Shown: positions 9,218-17,100, numbered from the stretch's first letter. The stretch is 64,000 nucleotides of DNA from Arthrobacter ipis (GCF_014694315.1 NZ_JAAOXD010000007.1:480082-544081); one strand, 5' to 3'. Translations and numbers: made by a program. The notes: a model not told the origin generated them from the letters alone.

Positions 9218-9964
9218 ATGACAACTGTCGGAATGCTTTATCCCGGCCACAGCGCCGAGGACGAATACCCCTACCTGGAGTCAGTCTTGGGAGATGACAT
9301 CCGTCTCCCGGTAGTGCATACCTCAGTCGGCGGTCCTGATGAGATTACTACGCACGAGGTGCAGGCACTCCTGGATCTGGGCAAGCCCGAGCGGCTGCTC
9401 TCGGGCGCCAGCGAGATTGCCCGGGAGCATGAAGCGGACGCCGTCATGTGGGCGTGCACCTCAGGCAGCTTTGTATTCGGCTGGGACGGCGCACACCAGC
9501 AGGCGCGGGAGATCCAGGACGCAATCAACGTTCCTACGTCTTCCACCTCACTGGCCTTCGCCGCAGCACTGCGCCACCTGGGCATCACAAAGGTTTCCAT
9601 CTCCGCAACCTACCCCGACGATGTCTCCCGCCACTTTGTGGAACTGCTTGGCCACCAGGGCATCGAAGTCCTTGATATGGCTTCCCATGACATCGCCTCC
9701 GGAGAGGACGCCGGCGAACTTGACCACGACAGCGTGATTGAGCTGGCACTCAGCGCCAACGCTCCCGAGGCTGAGGCCGTCCTGATTCCGGACACCGCCC
9801 TGCACACGGTCCGCTGGATCAACGAACTGGAATCAGTACTCGGAAAGACAGTGCTAACGGCGAATCAGGTGACCGCCTGGTATGGACTGCAGCTCGCCGG
9901 CCGGACTGTGCACTCCGACCAGCTGGGCACGCTGTTCCGCCCTCTGCAGAAGACCGCCGCCTAA
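9218..9964 (+). CDS. Maleate isomerase / Asp-Glu racemase family protein lacking the second cysteine
   Basis: A 248-residue protein of the maleate cis-trans isomerase/arylmalonate decarboxylase/EutA group. The first active-site cysteine is Cys80 in ACTSGSFVFG. The second, expected in a CTNL-type motif, is replaced: the aligned segment is IPDTALHT with Asp192. The following VLTANQVTAWYGL block is conserved. With one cysteine, classic two-cysteine racemisation is not expected, so the reaction may be a one-base isomerisation, a decarboxylation-like step or a non-catalytic partner role. AAGGAG precedes the ATG. Operator site 4 lies upstream and a shared bidirectional terminator downstream. It is convergent with its paralogue at 10063-10830. 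Confidence 0.82.
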   Translation: MTTVGMLYPGHSAEDEYPYLESVLGDDIRLPVVHTSVGGPDEITTHEVQALLDLGKPERLLSGASEIAREHEADAVMWACTSGSFVFGWDGAHQQAREIQDAINVPTSSTSLAFAAALRHLGITKVSISATYPDDVSRHFVELLGHQGIEVLDMASHDIASGEDAGELDHDSVIELALSANAPEAEAVLIPDTALHTVRWINELESVLGKTVLTANQVTAWYGLQLAGRTVHSDQLGTLFRPLQKTAA

Positions 9965-9986
9965 TCCGACCACCACAGCGAACTAA

Positions 9987-10031
9987 AAAGACCTCCTGGC
10001 CGGCAAATATCCGACGGGCCAGGAGGTCTTT
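9987..10031. terminator. Bidirectional terminator between the two convergent isomerase genes
   Basis: A perfect 15-bp stem, AAAGACCTCCTGGCC and its complement, encloses a 15-base loop, with A and T runs at the two ends so it can serve both strands. Confidence 0.88.
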
Positions 10032-10062
10032 CTTTGTCTGGTTGCGTTTGAGAACTGGCTGG

Positions 10063-10830
10063 CTAGTTGACCCCGGCCTGGAGCAGGAGCTGGTCCGGAC
10101 CTACGGCCTCACGGCCCATCAGCCGCAGCCCGCTCCATGCCGTGACCTGGTTGGCCGTGATCACCGGCTTCCCCAATTCGCGTTCCATGTGGGCAATGAG
10201 GTCATAGGTGGGCAGATTGGTGCAGCTTACGAAGACGGCCTCGGCCTCCGGGCGGTCCGCCTGGCGGATCAGCTCGCAGGTGGTGGCGTACGGGACCGTC
10301 CAGATGTCCCGGTCCAGCCCTAGCCCCTCGTGCGAGACCACTGACTTCCCCCCCTGCTCCAAAAATGACGCCAGCCGGTTTGTGAGCTCTGCGAGATAGG
10401 GTGTGGCGACCGCAACCCTGCTGACACCCAGGGCGTCCAAAGCCATCAACAGACCCTCCGAGGTAGTCACTGCTGCCGGCGCTCCCGCTTGGACCATCGC
10501 CGCCGAAAGTTTCCTGGCCCCCTCGACGCCGTGCACGAAGCTGCCGGACGTGCAGGCATATGTCACCACTGCCGGCCGGATGGCCACGAGGCTGCGGACG
10601 GCGTCCTGGATTTCCCCGTGGTCGCTGATCTCCTCAGCCATGTCCAGGCCTACGGGCTGGTCGTAATAGGGAGTCCGGGTAAAAACGAGGTTCACCCCGT
10701 CGGGCATCCAGCGCCACAACTCGTGGTCAAGGGCCATATCGAAGGGGCAGACGACGCCGATATCCTGCCAGGGTTGCGGACCCTGCGGATCCGCCGCGGG
10801 TGCCAGAGCGGGGTTAGGTATAAGTGTCAT
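10063..10830 (-). CDS. Maleate isomerase / Asp-Glu racemase family protein (two-cysteine type)
   Basis: A 255-residue paralogue of the 9218 gene. Both catalytic cysteines are present: Cys93 in YACTSGSFVHG and Cys203 in VSCTNLPTYDL, followed by ITANQVTAWSGL. This arrangement is that of maleate isomerases and EutA-like proteins, which invert or isomerise small dicarboxylic or amino acids without cofactor. An N-terminal extension of about 20 residues (PNPALAPAADPQGPQPW) precedes the first strand. The start is ATG at 10830. Operator site 5 lies between this gene and the divergent RidA gene, so both are probably co-regulated. Confidence 0.85.
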   Translation of the reverse strand: MTLIPNPALAPAADPQGPQPWQDIGVVCPFDMALDHELWRWMPDGVNLVFTRTPYYDQPVGLDMAEEISDHGEIQDAVRSLVAIRPAVVTYACTSGSFVHGVEGARKLSAAMVQAGAPAAVTTSEGLLMALDALGVSRVAVATPYLAELTNRLASFLEQGGKSVVSHEGLGLDRDIWTVPYATTCELIRQADRPEAEAVFVSCTNLPTYDLIAHMERELGKPVITANQVTAWSGLRLMGREAVGPDQLLLQAGVN

Positions 10831-10854
10831 ACGTCACTTTCTCATATTTGTTCG

Positions 10855-10866
10855 ATTGTCTACAAT
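10855..10866. promoter_or_regulatory. Operator and likely -10 box between divergent isomerase and ridA genes (site 5)
   Basis: ATTGTCTACAAT is a full copy of the island palindrome. Its TACAAT half (10861-10866) fits a -10 box whose start point would be about 10873-10875, exactly the ATG of the RidA gene, implying a leaderless transcript there. Confidence 0.65.
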
Positions 10867-10874
10867 GACTCGTT

Positions 10875-11330
10875 ATGAATGAAAATAAAACTTCGGTCCG
10901 CGCGCTTCCCCCCACCCCCCAGCCCGCCGGGAACTACGTACCCGTCCGGGAAGCACACGGCGTCCTCTACACAGCCGGGCACACGTCGGCCGTGCAGGGA
11001 ATGCTGGAACACCGCGGCCGCGTGGGCCAGGACCTGACAGTGGAGGAAGGACGATCGGCCGCGGCCACGGCCGTGCTGAACTGCTTGGCGTCCTTGGCTG
11101 CACAGGCCGGCGGCTTGGACCGCATCGAGGAGATTGTCTCGATGACCGGCTATGTCTGCGCCGGCAGCGACTTCACGGAGCATCCGCGGGTGATGGACGG
11201 CGCGTCCGAAGTGCTGGTTTCATACTTTGGTGACCGGGGGCGGCCGGTGCGTGCCGCCGTCGGGGTTTCCAGCCTGCCCGACGGCGCACCGGTTGAAATA
11301 TCCCTACTGGCCACCATCCGCAGCGCATAA
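10875..11330 (+). CDS. RidA/YjgF/UK114 family protein (enamine/imine deaminase family)
   Basis: A 151-residue RidA-fold protein. It has the N-terminal LYTAGHTSAVQG segment and the C-terminal RPVRAAVGVSSLPDGAPVEISLLA block, whose Arg binds the carboxylate of 2-aminoacrylate-like intermediates in active members. RidA proteins hydrolyse reactive enamines/imines or act as pathway-specific deaminases. No ribosome binding site is seen, and the ATG lies 8 bases after the TACAAT of operator site 5, so the mRNA is probably leaderless. Its place in the regulon suggests that an imine or enamine arises in the pathway. A hairpin follows at 11338. Confidence 0.85.
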   Translation: MNENKTSVRALPPTPQPAGNYVPVREAHGVLYTAGHTSAVQGMLEHRGRVGQDLTVEEGRSAAATAVLNCLASLAAQAGGLDRIEEIVSMTGYVCAGSDFTEHPRVMDGASEVLVSYFGDRGRPVRAAVGVSSLPDGAPVEISLLATIRSA

Positions 11331-11337
11331 AAATCAA

Positions 11338-11385
11338 GCGCTGGCCCGGGCAGCATCGGCGTCACCGAGCAGCCCGGGCCAGCGC
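11338..11385. terminator. Hairpin between ridA-like gene and the ABC transporter operon
   Basis: A perfect 14-bp GC stem (GCGCTGGCCCGGGC and its complement) has a 20-base loop and lies between convergent genes. It probably ends both transcripts, though the A/T tails are short. Confidence 0.7.
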
Positions 11386-11405
11386 CGCAAAGTGTCAGGA
11401 CCCTA

Positions 11406-12221
11406 TCAGTGCTGCAGCACAGCCCGGAGGAAGGTCCGGGTCCGCTCCTGCTGCGGGTCCTTAAAGATCTGAGCAGGCGGTCCGCTCTCCACGGCGGCAC
11501 CGTTATCGAACATCACCACGCGGTCTGAAATCTCCTCGGCGAACCGCATTTCGTGCGTCACCATCAGCATGGTCATGTCGGTGGTGTGGGCCAGGTTCCG
11601 GATCACGTTCAGCACCTCACCGATCAGTTCCGGATCCAGGGCCGAGGTGGGCTCGTCGAACAGCAGCACCTTCGGCCGCATGGCCAGTGCCCTGGCAATA
11701 GCCACGCGCTGCTGCTGACCCCCGGACATCTGGGGCGGGGTGTGGTTCATATGCTTCCCGAGCCCTACGAGATTGAGCAGGTCTGCGGCCCGCTCCCGCG
11801 CTTCGGCCTTGTTCATTCCCAGAACGTGCATCGGTGCCTCGATGATGTTTTCCATCGCGGTCATGTGCGGGAAGAGATTGAACTGCTGGAAAACCATGCC
11901 AATCTTCCGCCGCGTCTCGCGCAGCTGCCGGGTTTCGCGGACCTTCTGCCCTGCCGTGACATTCCACAGCACATCGCCGTCGACATTTACCAGCCCTTCA
12001 GTAGGGGTCTCAAGCGTCATGAGAATGCGCAAAATAGTGGTCTTGCCAGATCCGGAAGGGCCAATGATAGAGACTTTCTCACCAGGAGAAACCTCGAAGT
12101 TCAGCGACTTGAGGACGTGGTTTGATCCCCAGTTCTTGCTGACACTCTCGAAGCGGATAATCGCTTCCGGAGCCAGGGCAGTGCCCACGCTCAGGGGTTG
12201 GGGTTCAGTGCTGGGGCGCAT
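11406..12221 (-). CDS. ehuA: ABC transporter ATP-binding protein, ectoine/polar amino acid type (EhuA-like)
   Basis: A 271-residue ATPase with Walker A GPSGSGKTT, signature MSGGQQQR, Walker B VLLFDEPTSALDP and switch His in MVTHEM. The segments ILRILMTLETPTEG, KIGMVFQQFNLFPHM and IRNLAHTTDMTMLMVTHEM are EhuA-like within the polar amino acid (PAAT) group. It powers uptake through the two permeases encoded just upstream. Its ATG lies 17 bases inside the end of the preceding permease gene, so it is the last gene of a four-gene operon. The Ehu assignment is by family resemblance; the true ligand may differ because no ectoine-degrading doeAB genes are in the window. Confidence 0.85.
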   Translation of the reverse strand: MRPSTEPQPLSVGTALAPEAIIRFESVSKNWGSNHVLKSLNFEVSPGEKVSIIGPSGSGKTTILRILMTLETPTEGLVNVDGDVLWNVTAGQKVRETRQLRETRRKIGMVFQQFNLFPHMTAMENIIEAPMHVLGMNKAEARERAADLLNLVGLGKHMNHTPPQMSGGQQQRVAIARALAMRPKVLLFDEPTSALDPELIGEVLNVIRNLAHTTDMTMLMVTHEMRFAEEISDRVVMFDNGAAVESGPPAQIFKDPQQERTRTFLRAVLQH

Positions 12222-12861
12222 AGCGCCTCTCCAATCTGTTTACGAGCCGGGAAGCCGGGTAGCTGACTGCAAGGAACAGCAGGGCGGCCATGGTGAGCGG
12301 TTCCAGGTAGCGGAAGTTTGAGCTGCCGATGGCCTGTGCCGTAGCCATGAGCTCCACGACGGTGATGGCGGACAGGACGGCCGAGTCCTTGAACATCTGG
12401 ATGAGATAGTTGCCGAGCATGGGCACCACGGTGCGGATCGCCTGCGGAAGGATTATCCGCCCCCAAGTACGCGCACCGGGAAGGCTGAGCGCCGTTGCCG
12501 CCTCCCATTGGCCCTTGGGAACACCCTGGATTCCGCTGCGGTAGACCTCAGCCATGTATGCGCTGTAATTGATGCCGATGACCACCACGCCGGTGGTCAA
12601 AGCGTCGAAGCTGACTCCGTAGGCCGGCAGTACGAAAAAGGCGCAATAGGCCTGAACCAGCAGCGGCGTCCCGCGTACAAAAACCACAAGGAAGGAAACC
12701 ACCGGCGAGAGGACCGGAATGGCAAGCCTTCGAAGGACGGCGAAGACCAACCCAAGGACGGCGGCGAGCAACGTGCCCAGCAGCGTGATTTGAACGGTGA
12801 CGCCAAGTCCTTCCAGGAGCAGGGGAAAGACTGAAATAGCAAAGTTGTTATCCCAGATCAT
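12205..12861 (-). CDS. ehuD: ABC transporter permease, polar amino acid/ectoine type (EhuD-like)
   Basis: A 218-residue inner-membrane permease of the HisMQ family with about five hydrophobic segments. The ATPase-contact EAA loop appears as EVYRSGIQGVPKGQWEAATALSLPGARTWGRIILPQA. It forms the translocation pore with the second permease. The start overlaps the stop of the upstream permease by ATGA (12858-12861) and the end overlaps the ATPase start by 17 bases, so translation is tightly coupled. Confidence 0.85.
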   Translation of the reverse strand: MIWDNNFAISVFPLLLEGLGVTVQITLLGTLLAAVLGLVFAVLRRLAIPVLSPVVSFLVVFVRGTPLLVQAYCAFFVLPAYGVSFDALTTGVVVIGINYSAYMAEVYRSGIQGVPKGQWEAATALSLPGARTWGRIILPQAIRTVVPMLGNYLIQMFKDSAVLSAITVVELMATAQAIGSSNFRYLEPLTMAALLFLAVSYPASRLVNRLERRYAPQH

Positions 12862-13556
12862 GCTGCACCTACCTTCATGAGACGGCTTTCCTTACGCTGG
12901 GCGACCAGGGCCTTGCGGTCCAGTGCGAAGCGCCGTTCCAACCATCCCGTCAGGAGCGTCAGCAGGTAGGACAGTACGAAGTACACCACCAAAATGGTGA
13001 GGAATATCGCCGTCGTCTGCCCTGTGGTGCTGCGGATCATCTGGGCGCTGAAGGTCAGATCTGCCACGGTGACCAGCGAAACCAGGGAGGTGTTCTTGAG
13101 CAGGTCAACCATGACGTTGCCAAAAGGGGGCAGCATGGCGGGAATTGACTGCGGGATGATGATCCTGCGCAGCCTGAGCGCCGGCTCCATTCCGAGGGCG
13201 ATGCACGCCTCGGTCTGGCCCTTGGCTCGGCTCGCAATGGCGCCTCGCACCACTTCGGCCGCATAGGCGCCCTCGTTTAGCCCAAGAGCAAGGACCGCGG
13301 CGGTCACCGGATGAAGCTGGATCCCGAAGAACGGCAATGCAAAGAAGAGCCAAAACATCTGCACCAAAAGGGATGTACCCCGGAACACTTCGATGAAGAT
13401 GCCGGCGGGCCAGCTCAGGAACCGGTGCCGGGACAGGCGTGCCAGCCCTGCCGCGAACGCGACCACCACACAAAGAGCACCGCTGAGCACCGTGACCAGG
13501 ATGGTGGTCAGGAGGCCCTGCCACAGCAGCGGTGCATAGTCCATTACAGCCGACAT
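12858..13556 (-). CDS. ehuC: ABC transporter permease, polar amino acid/ectoine type (EhuC-like)
   Basis: A 232-residue HisMQ-type permease. An EAA-like loop (EVVRGAIASRAKGQTEACIALGM) and several membrane segments are visible. The reading frame is open 29 codons further upstream, but the ATG at 13556 (MSAVMDYAPLLWQG) has GAGGAG at the right distance and begins at the family's usual N-terminus, so it was chosen. The gene lies 28 bases after the binding-protein gene and overlaps the next permease by four bases. Confidence 0.85.
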   Translation of the reverse strand: MSAVMDYAPLLWQGLLTTILVTVLSGALCVVVAFAAGLARLSRHRFLSWPAGIFIEVFRGTSLLVQMFWLFFALPFFGIQLHPVTAAVLALGLNEGAYAAEVVRGAIASRAKGQTEACIALGMEPALRLRRIIIPQSIPAMLPPFGNVMVDLLKNTSLVSLVTVADLTFSAQMIRSTTGQTTAIFLTILVVYFVLSYLLTLLTGWLERRFALDRKALVAQRKESRLMKVGAA

Positions 13557-13584
13557 ACGCGACTCCTCTTCAGCGCGAGGCGCA

Positions 13585-14478
13585 TCAGCCGGCGGTCTGG
13601 CATAGCTCCTGGGCAGTGACGCCCTCCACCACCGTCGCGTCAAATCCCCATTTAGTCAGGATCGCTGCAAACTCAGGCGTCTTCTTGAAGGCGGCGAGTT
13701 CCTCGTTGTAAGCCTCATGAAAGGCGGCGTCGGACTTGCGGAAGGCAGCCCCGGAGCCTGTCCGGGGCGCGTCGTGCACCGGCTTGGTGATGTCGAAGCT
13801 CGCGTCGTCCTTGGCCAAGGCTGTCAGAGACAGCGTGGGAAGCATGAAGGCATCGGCGCGGTTTGCTTTAAGCGCTTCGAGCCCGCTGCGCCCATCATTG
13901 ATTTTGACCTGCTGGGAGGCAGGGACGTTGGCCGTCTTGAGTACACCTTCCTCAAAGCCGCCCGGCAGGACAGCTACTTTCAGCGATTTGTCGGCCAGGA
14001 TGTCGGCCACGGTCAAGATCCCTTTCGGGTTGCCCTTCGGCGTAGCGAAGGACTCGGTGGACACGATGACGGGCTCCGAGTAGAGAACCTGTCCGCACCG
14101 GGACTCCTTCATGAAGAGGCCGGCCGCAATGACGTCCCAGCGGTTGGCATTTAGGCCGGGAATCATGGATTCGTAGGGCGTAATGACACCTTGGACATCA
14201 TTGATGCCGAGGCGCTTGCACACGGCGCGCAGCACGTCCGGCTCGCAGCCGGTTACCTTTCCGTCCGCGCTGACCTGGGTGTACGGCGGCTCGTTCGCTA
14301 TGCCCACTCGGATGAAACCCTGGGACTTCGCCGTCTCCAACAGGTTGCTCGAAGCGCCTGTCGCCGGGCCGCCCACGGGCACACTGGAGCAGCCCGTGGC
14401 CCAGCCCGCAACAGTGGCACCGAGTGCCGCCACCCCCGCGCCCCGCAGAAGGTTTCGCCGTGAAATGTTGACTGTCAT
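13585..14478 (-). CDS. ehuB: ABC transporter substrate-binding lipoprotein, EhuB-like
   Basis: A 297-residue extracytoplasmic solute-binding protein of family 3. The N-terminus has a Tat-like SRRNLLRG motif and a hydrophobic segment, and ends in a lipobox before Cys (GWATGCSS), so it is probably an anchored lipoprotein. FIRVGIANEPPYT, GLNANRWDVIAAGLFM and VAVLPGGFEEG are EhuB-like segments of the ectoine-binding group. The ATG at 14478 was preferred over one 51 bases upstream because the signal peptide starts here and GGAG precedes it. It is the first gene of the importer operon, behind a promoter carrying operator site 6. Confidence 0.85.
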   Translation of the reverse strand: MTVNISRRNLLRGAGVAALGATVAGWATGCSSVPVGGPATGASSNLLETAKSQGFIRVGIANEPPYTQVSADGKVTGCEPDVLRAVCKRLGINDVQGVITPYESMIPGLNANRWDVIAAGLFMKESRCGQVLYSEPVIVSTESFATPKGNPKGILTVADILADKSLKVAVLPGGFEEGVLKTANVPASQQVKINDGRSGLEALKANRADAFMLPTLSLTALAKDDASFDITKPVHDAPRTGSGAAFRKSDAAFHEAYNEELAAFKKTPEFAAILTKWGFDATVVEGVTAQELCQTAG

Positions 14479-14550
14479 ATGAACTCCATCCGCCCGGACC
14501 AGCCGGGCACCTAAGCAGGAATTGATCATCCTGTGATGCGGGTTACATAA

Positions 14551-14582
14551 ATCTAGGAGGCGGCTGTATCATTGTCAACAAT
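14551..14582 (-). promoter_or_regulatory. Promoter of the Ehu-like operon with perfect operator (site 6)
   Basis: ATTGTCAACAAT at 14571-14582 is a perfect copy of the palindrome. On the minus strand it holds a consensus -35 TTGACA (14578-14573), followed after 17 bases by -10 TAGATT (14555-14550). This is the best promoter-operator overlap in the regulon. Confidence 0.75.
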
Positions 14583-14812
14583 CCGAATGTAAGGATGTCC
14601 TGAATGTTCTTCACTGGGGTCTCAAAGGTGATTCCCCGCTCATTAGTCATCGCTTAGATGCAAGCCTCAAGGAAGGCAGGCCGCACGGCGCACCACTCCG
14701 GCTCCGAAGCCCCACAACTGCCCCTGGCAATCGACCGGTACAACCTGGCCGCGGCCTAAGCCACGCCGGCATCACCTTATCCGCAAACAGAAAGCCTCCC
14801 AAGGAACGAATC
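14583..14812. other. Intergenic region with no clear gene
   Basis: No complete gene is visible. A short open stretch ending LPLAIDRYNLAAA and a TAA near 14760 may be a gene remnant, but it is too short to assign. Confidence 0.4.
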
Positions 14813-15079
14813 ATGAAGAAGCGCATCCAGTTGCAGCAGACCGGGTCGAGCAGCAACGGCCGGACACCCAGACCGCGGACCGGCGATCACTGCCCTGCGA
14901 ACGGCTGGTGGGCACCCCTCAATGACGAGTCAACCCCGCACTTCATCACCGAGGGGAGCATCATGCCCCCAGCGAACGGGACCCCCATGAGCTGGAAGCT
15001 GGTGATAGGCCAGCCGCGGCAGGTGCAAAGGCCGAGCCACGACTTCCCGCCGAAAGGCTTTGCGCTGGACAGCATCTGA
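14813..15079 (+). CDS. Small hypothetical protein with GDHCPANGWW motif
   Basis: An 88-residue protein preceded by AAGGA. It carries a TGDHCPANGWWAPL segment followed by FITEGSIMPPANGTPMSWKLV, which reads like a small YjzC-like fold with a single conserved Cys-Pro and paired Trp. It is basic at the N-terminus (KKRIQLQQ) and has no signal or membrane segment. The start is well supported and codon use is typical. No function can be given. Confidence 0.65.
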   Translation: MKKRIQLQQTGSSSNGRTPRPRTGDHCPANGWWAPLNDESTPHFITEGSIMPPANGTPMSWKLVIGQPRQVQRPSHDFPPKGFALDSI

Positions 15080-15232
15080 CCAGGAATTGCTGTTCGGGCT
15101 TTCGGGGCACCAGTGAGCCAACTTGTTAACCTGCCCGCCAACTCCCCGCGGGCCGCGCGCCACCTGGCTTCCCTAGGGTAAACGGGTCGGCGGCTCAGCG
15201 CCGGCCACCGTCATCCTGGAGGAACCAAAACC

Positions 15233-16324
15233 ATGCGCAAATTCCTGACCGCAGCGGCCGCCGTCGCGCTTTTCACCGCCACCATCGGCTCGACGGCGAG
15301 TCCCGCCATCGCTGCCCCGGCAGCGGACGCCGGGACGCCGTCGTCGAACGCTGCCGGTACCTCGCCAACGGGGAAAACAACAGCCATGACGACGAACGAG
15401 CGCAACGGCTCGTTCGACCTGCAGTCGCACCGCGGCGGCCGCGGCGAGTGGACCGAGGAATCGCTGACCGCGTTTGCGAACTCGCTGAAGCTGGGCGTGA
15501 GCACGCTCGAACTGGACACCCACCTGACCGAGGACGGCAAGGTGATCGTCTGGCACGACGACACGATGCAGGCCAACAAGTGCGCGGACACGGCGCCGGC
15601 CACGCCCAACGACCCCGAGTTCCCCTACGCGGGCCGCCGCGTGGCGGAGCTGTCGCTGGCCCAAATCAAGACGCTCAACTGCGGCTACACCCAGCTGGCC
15701 GGATACCCGGAGCAGCAAGTGATCGAGGGCAACCGCATCGCCGAGCTCAGGGACGTCTTCCAGCTGGTCCGCGACTTGGGCGCCAAGAAGGTCCGCTTCA
15801 ACGTGGAGACCAAGGTGGAGGACGGGCAGGCCGGCGGCGAGGGCTCGGTGGCGCTCACCAAGGCCGTGGTCACCGAGATCTACATGGCGGGCATGTCCGG
15901 CCGCACCACGGTGCAGTCGTTCGACTGGTCCACGCTGAACTACACCAAGAAGTTCGCCCCGCAGCTGCGGGTCGTGGCGCTCTCCAGCGGCGACGCATGG
16001 CTGCAGGTGGGCAAGCCCGGCGCCGCGCCCGAGCTGGGCGGTATCGACATCGACGACTACGACGGTTCCCTCGCCAAGGCCGCCAAGGCCCTGGGCTACG
16101 ACGTCATCTCCCCCACGTTCCGTTCCGTCACCTCGCAGATGATTGCCGAGGCCCACGAGTACGGCCTGCCCGTCATCCCGTGGACCGTGAACACCACCGC
16201 AGACATGGCCCGCCTGATGGACCTCGGCGTGGACGGCATCATCACCGACTACCCCACCCGCCTGCGCACCTTCATGGACCAGCGCGGCCTGAAGCTGCCG
16301 AAGGCGTACGCAGTGGCTGGGTAG
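15233..16324 (+). CDS. Secreted glycerophosphodiester phosphodiesterase (GDPD)
   Basis: A 363-residue protein with a Sec signal peptide (MRKFLTAAAAVALF...ASPAIAAPA). The GDPD barrel has QSHRGGRGEWTEES with the catalytic His-Arg, ELDTHLTEDGKVIVWHDD with metal-binding Glu/Asp and the second His, and a C-terminal PWTVNTTADMARLMDLGVDGIITDYP. The family releases glycerol 3-phosphate from glycerophosphodiesters outside the cell, supplying phosphate or carbon. GGAGGAA precedes the ATG. The gene stands alone and is convergent with the DUF2182 gene. Confidence 0.9.
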   Translation: MRKFLTAAAAVALFTATIGSTASPAIAAPAADAGTPSSNAAGTSPTGKTTAMTTNERNGSFDLQSHRGGRGEWTEESLTAFANSLKLGVSTLELDTHLTEDGKVIVWHDDTMQANKCADTAPATPNDPEFPYAGRRVAELSLAQIKTLNCGYTQLAGYPEQQVIEGNRIAELRDVFQLVRDLGAKKVRFNVETKVEDGQAGGEGSVALTKAVVTEIYMAGMSGRTTVQSFDWSTLNYTKKFAPQLRVVALSSGDAWLQVGKPGAAPELGGIDIDDYDGSLAKAAKALGYDVISPTFRSVTSQMIAEAHEYGLPVIPWTVNTTADMARLMDLGVDGIITDYPTRLRTFMDQRGLKLPKAYAVAG

Positions 16325-16350
16325 TTTCTTCCATCGGTAAAAGCCGAAGC

Positions 16351-17100
16351 CTACATCCCTGATGACATGTACAGGCCGGGCAGCAGGGCAGGATTTCCCA
16401 GTGCAAAGAAGGCGAAGACGATCAGCGCCCCTCCAACAATCCTGCTCAGCGCACGCCCGTGGCTCCACGACTTCTCCAGCAGCACGGTTACGGCGATGAC
16501 GGCCATCCAGGCAAGGTTCATCACGCCCACGGCGATAAGGACCACCATCAGCCCCCAACAGCATCCTATGCAGTACACGCCGTGGTAAAGCCCGACCCGC
16601 AGGTCACGGAGCCGGCCCTTGTAGCTCGAGACATGGAGCAGGAACGCCACCGGTGAGCGGCAATGACGGAGGCAGAAGTCTTTGAGCGGCGTCAGTTGAT
16701 AAATGCCCGCGGCCACCAGCATCCCGGCTCCCACCCACGGTGCGACGTCCGGCGCAGCCGTTGCCAACTGGCCCGCCAGCAGCGCGGCCGCGAAGGCGGC
16801 GGCGCCGAAGACAGCCCACGCGGCCAGGTACCCGAGAACGAGTGCGGCGGTTCGGGCGGCCCGGACGGCGGCACTCCGGGTCGACCGGATGGACCGCAGA
16901 TAAACCGTGGTGAGGGGCGATAACGCCGGAAGCATCATTGCCGCCATCATCAGCGTCCACGCCGCCAGGAAGCCGGCAAGTCCCAACCCCATCGTCCCGG
17001 GCCCGGGAGCCATCTCCCGGAAGCCCAGGACCGTGAAGTACCAAGCGACAGCCGCGCAGCCAAGCAACACCAGCAGTGCCCCGTGGTTGCGGACTGTCAC
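16351..17100 (-). CDS. DUF2182 integral membrane protein
   Basis: A 249-residue polytopic membrane protein of the DUF2182 family (predicted metal-binding integral membrane protein). Conserved features include the MMAAMMLPALSPL helix, the LTPLKDFCLRHCRSP cysteine pair and GLYHGVYCIGCCWGLM. Methionine- and cysteine-rich helices suggest metal or redox chemistry in the membrane, not demonstrated. The frame is open far upstream, but that part overlaps the DUF1326 gene, so the GTG at 17100, just after the DUF1326 stop and with GGGGCAGG upstream, is taken. DUF1326 and DUF2182 genes are often paired. Confidence 0.82.
   Translation of the reverse strand: MTVRNHGALLVLLGCAAVAWYFTVLGFREMAPGPGTMGLGLAGFLAAWTLMMAAMMLPALSPLTTVYLRSIRSTRSAAVRAARTAALVLGYLAAWAVFGAAAFAAALLAGQLATAAPDVAPWVGAGMLVAAGIYQLTPLKDFCLRHCRSPVAFLLHVSSYKGRLRDLRVGLYHGVYCIGCCWGLMVVLIAVGVMNLAWMAVIAVTVLLEKSWSHGRALSRIVGGALIVFAFFALGNPALLPGLYMSSGM

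Noticed and set aside
14641..14760. Gene fragment ending LPLAIDRYNLAAA
   Set aside because: Too short and without a recognisable family; noted only as a possible remnant.
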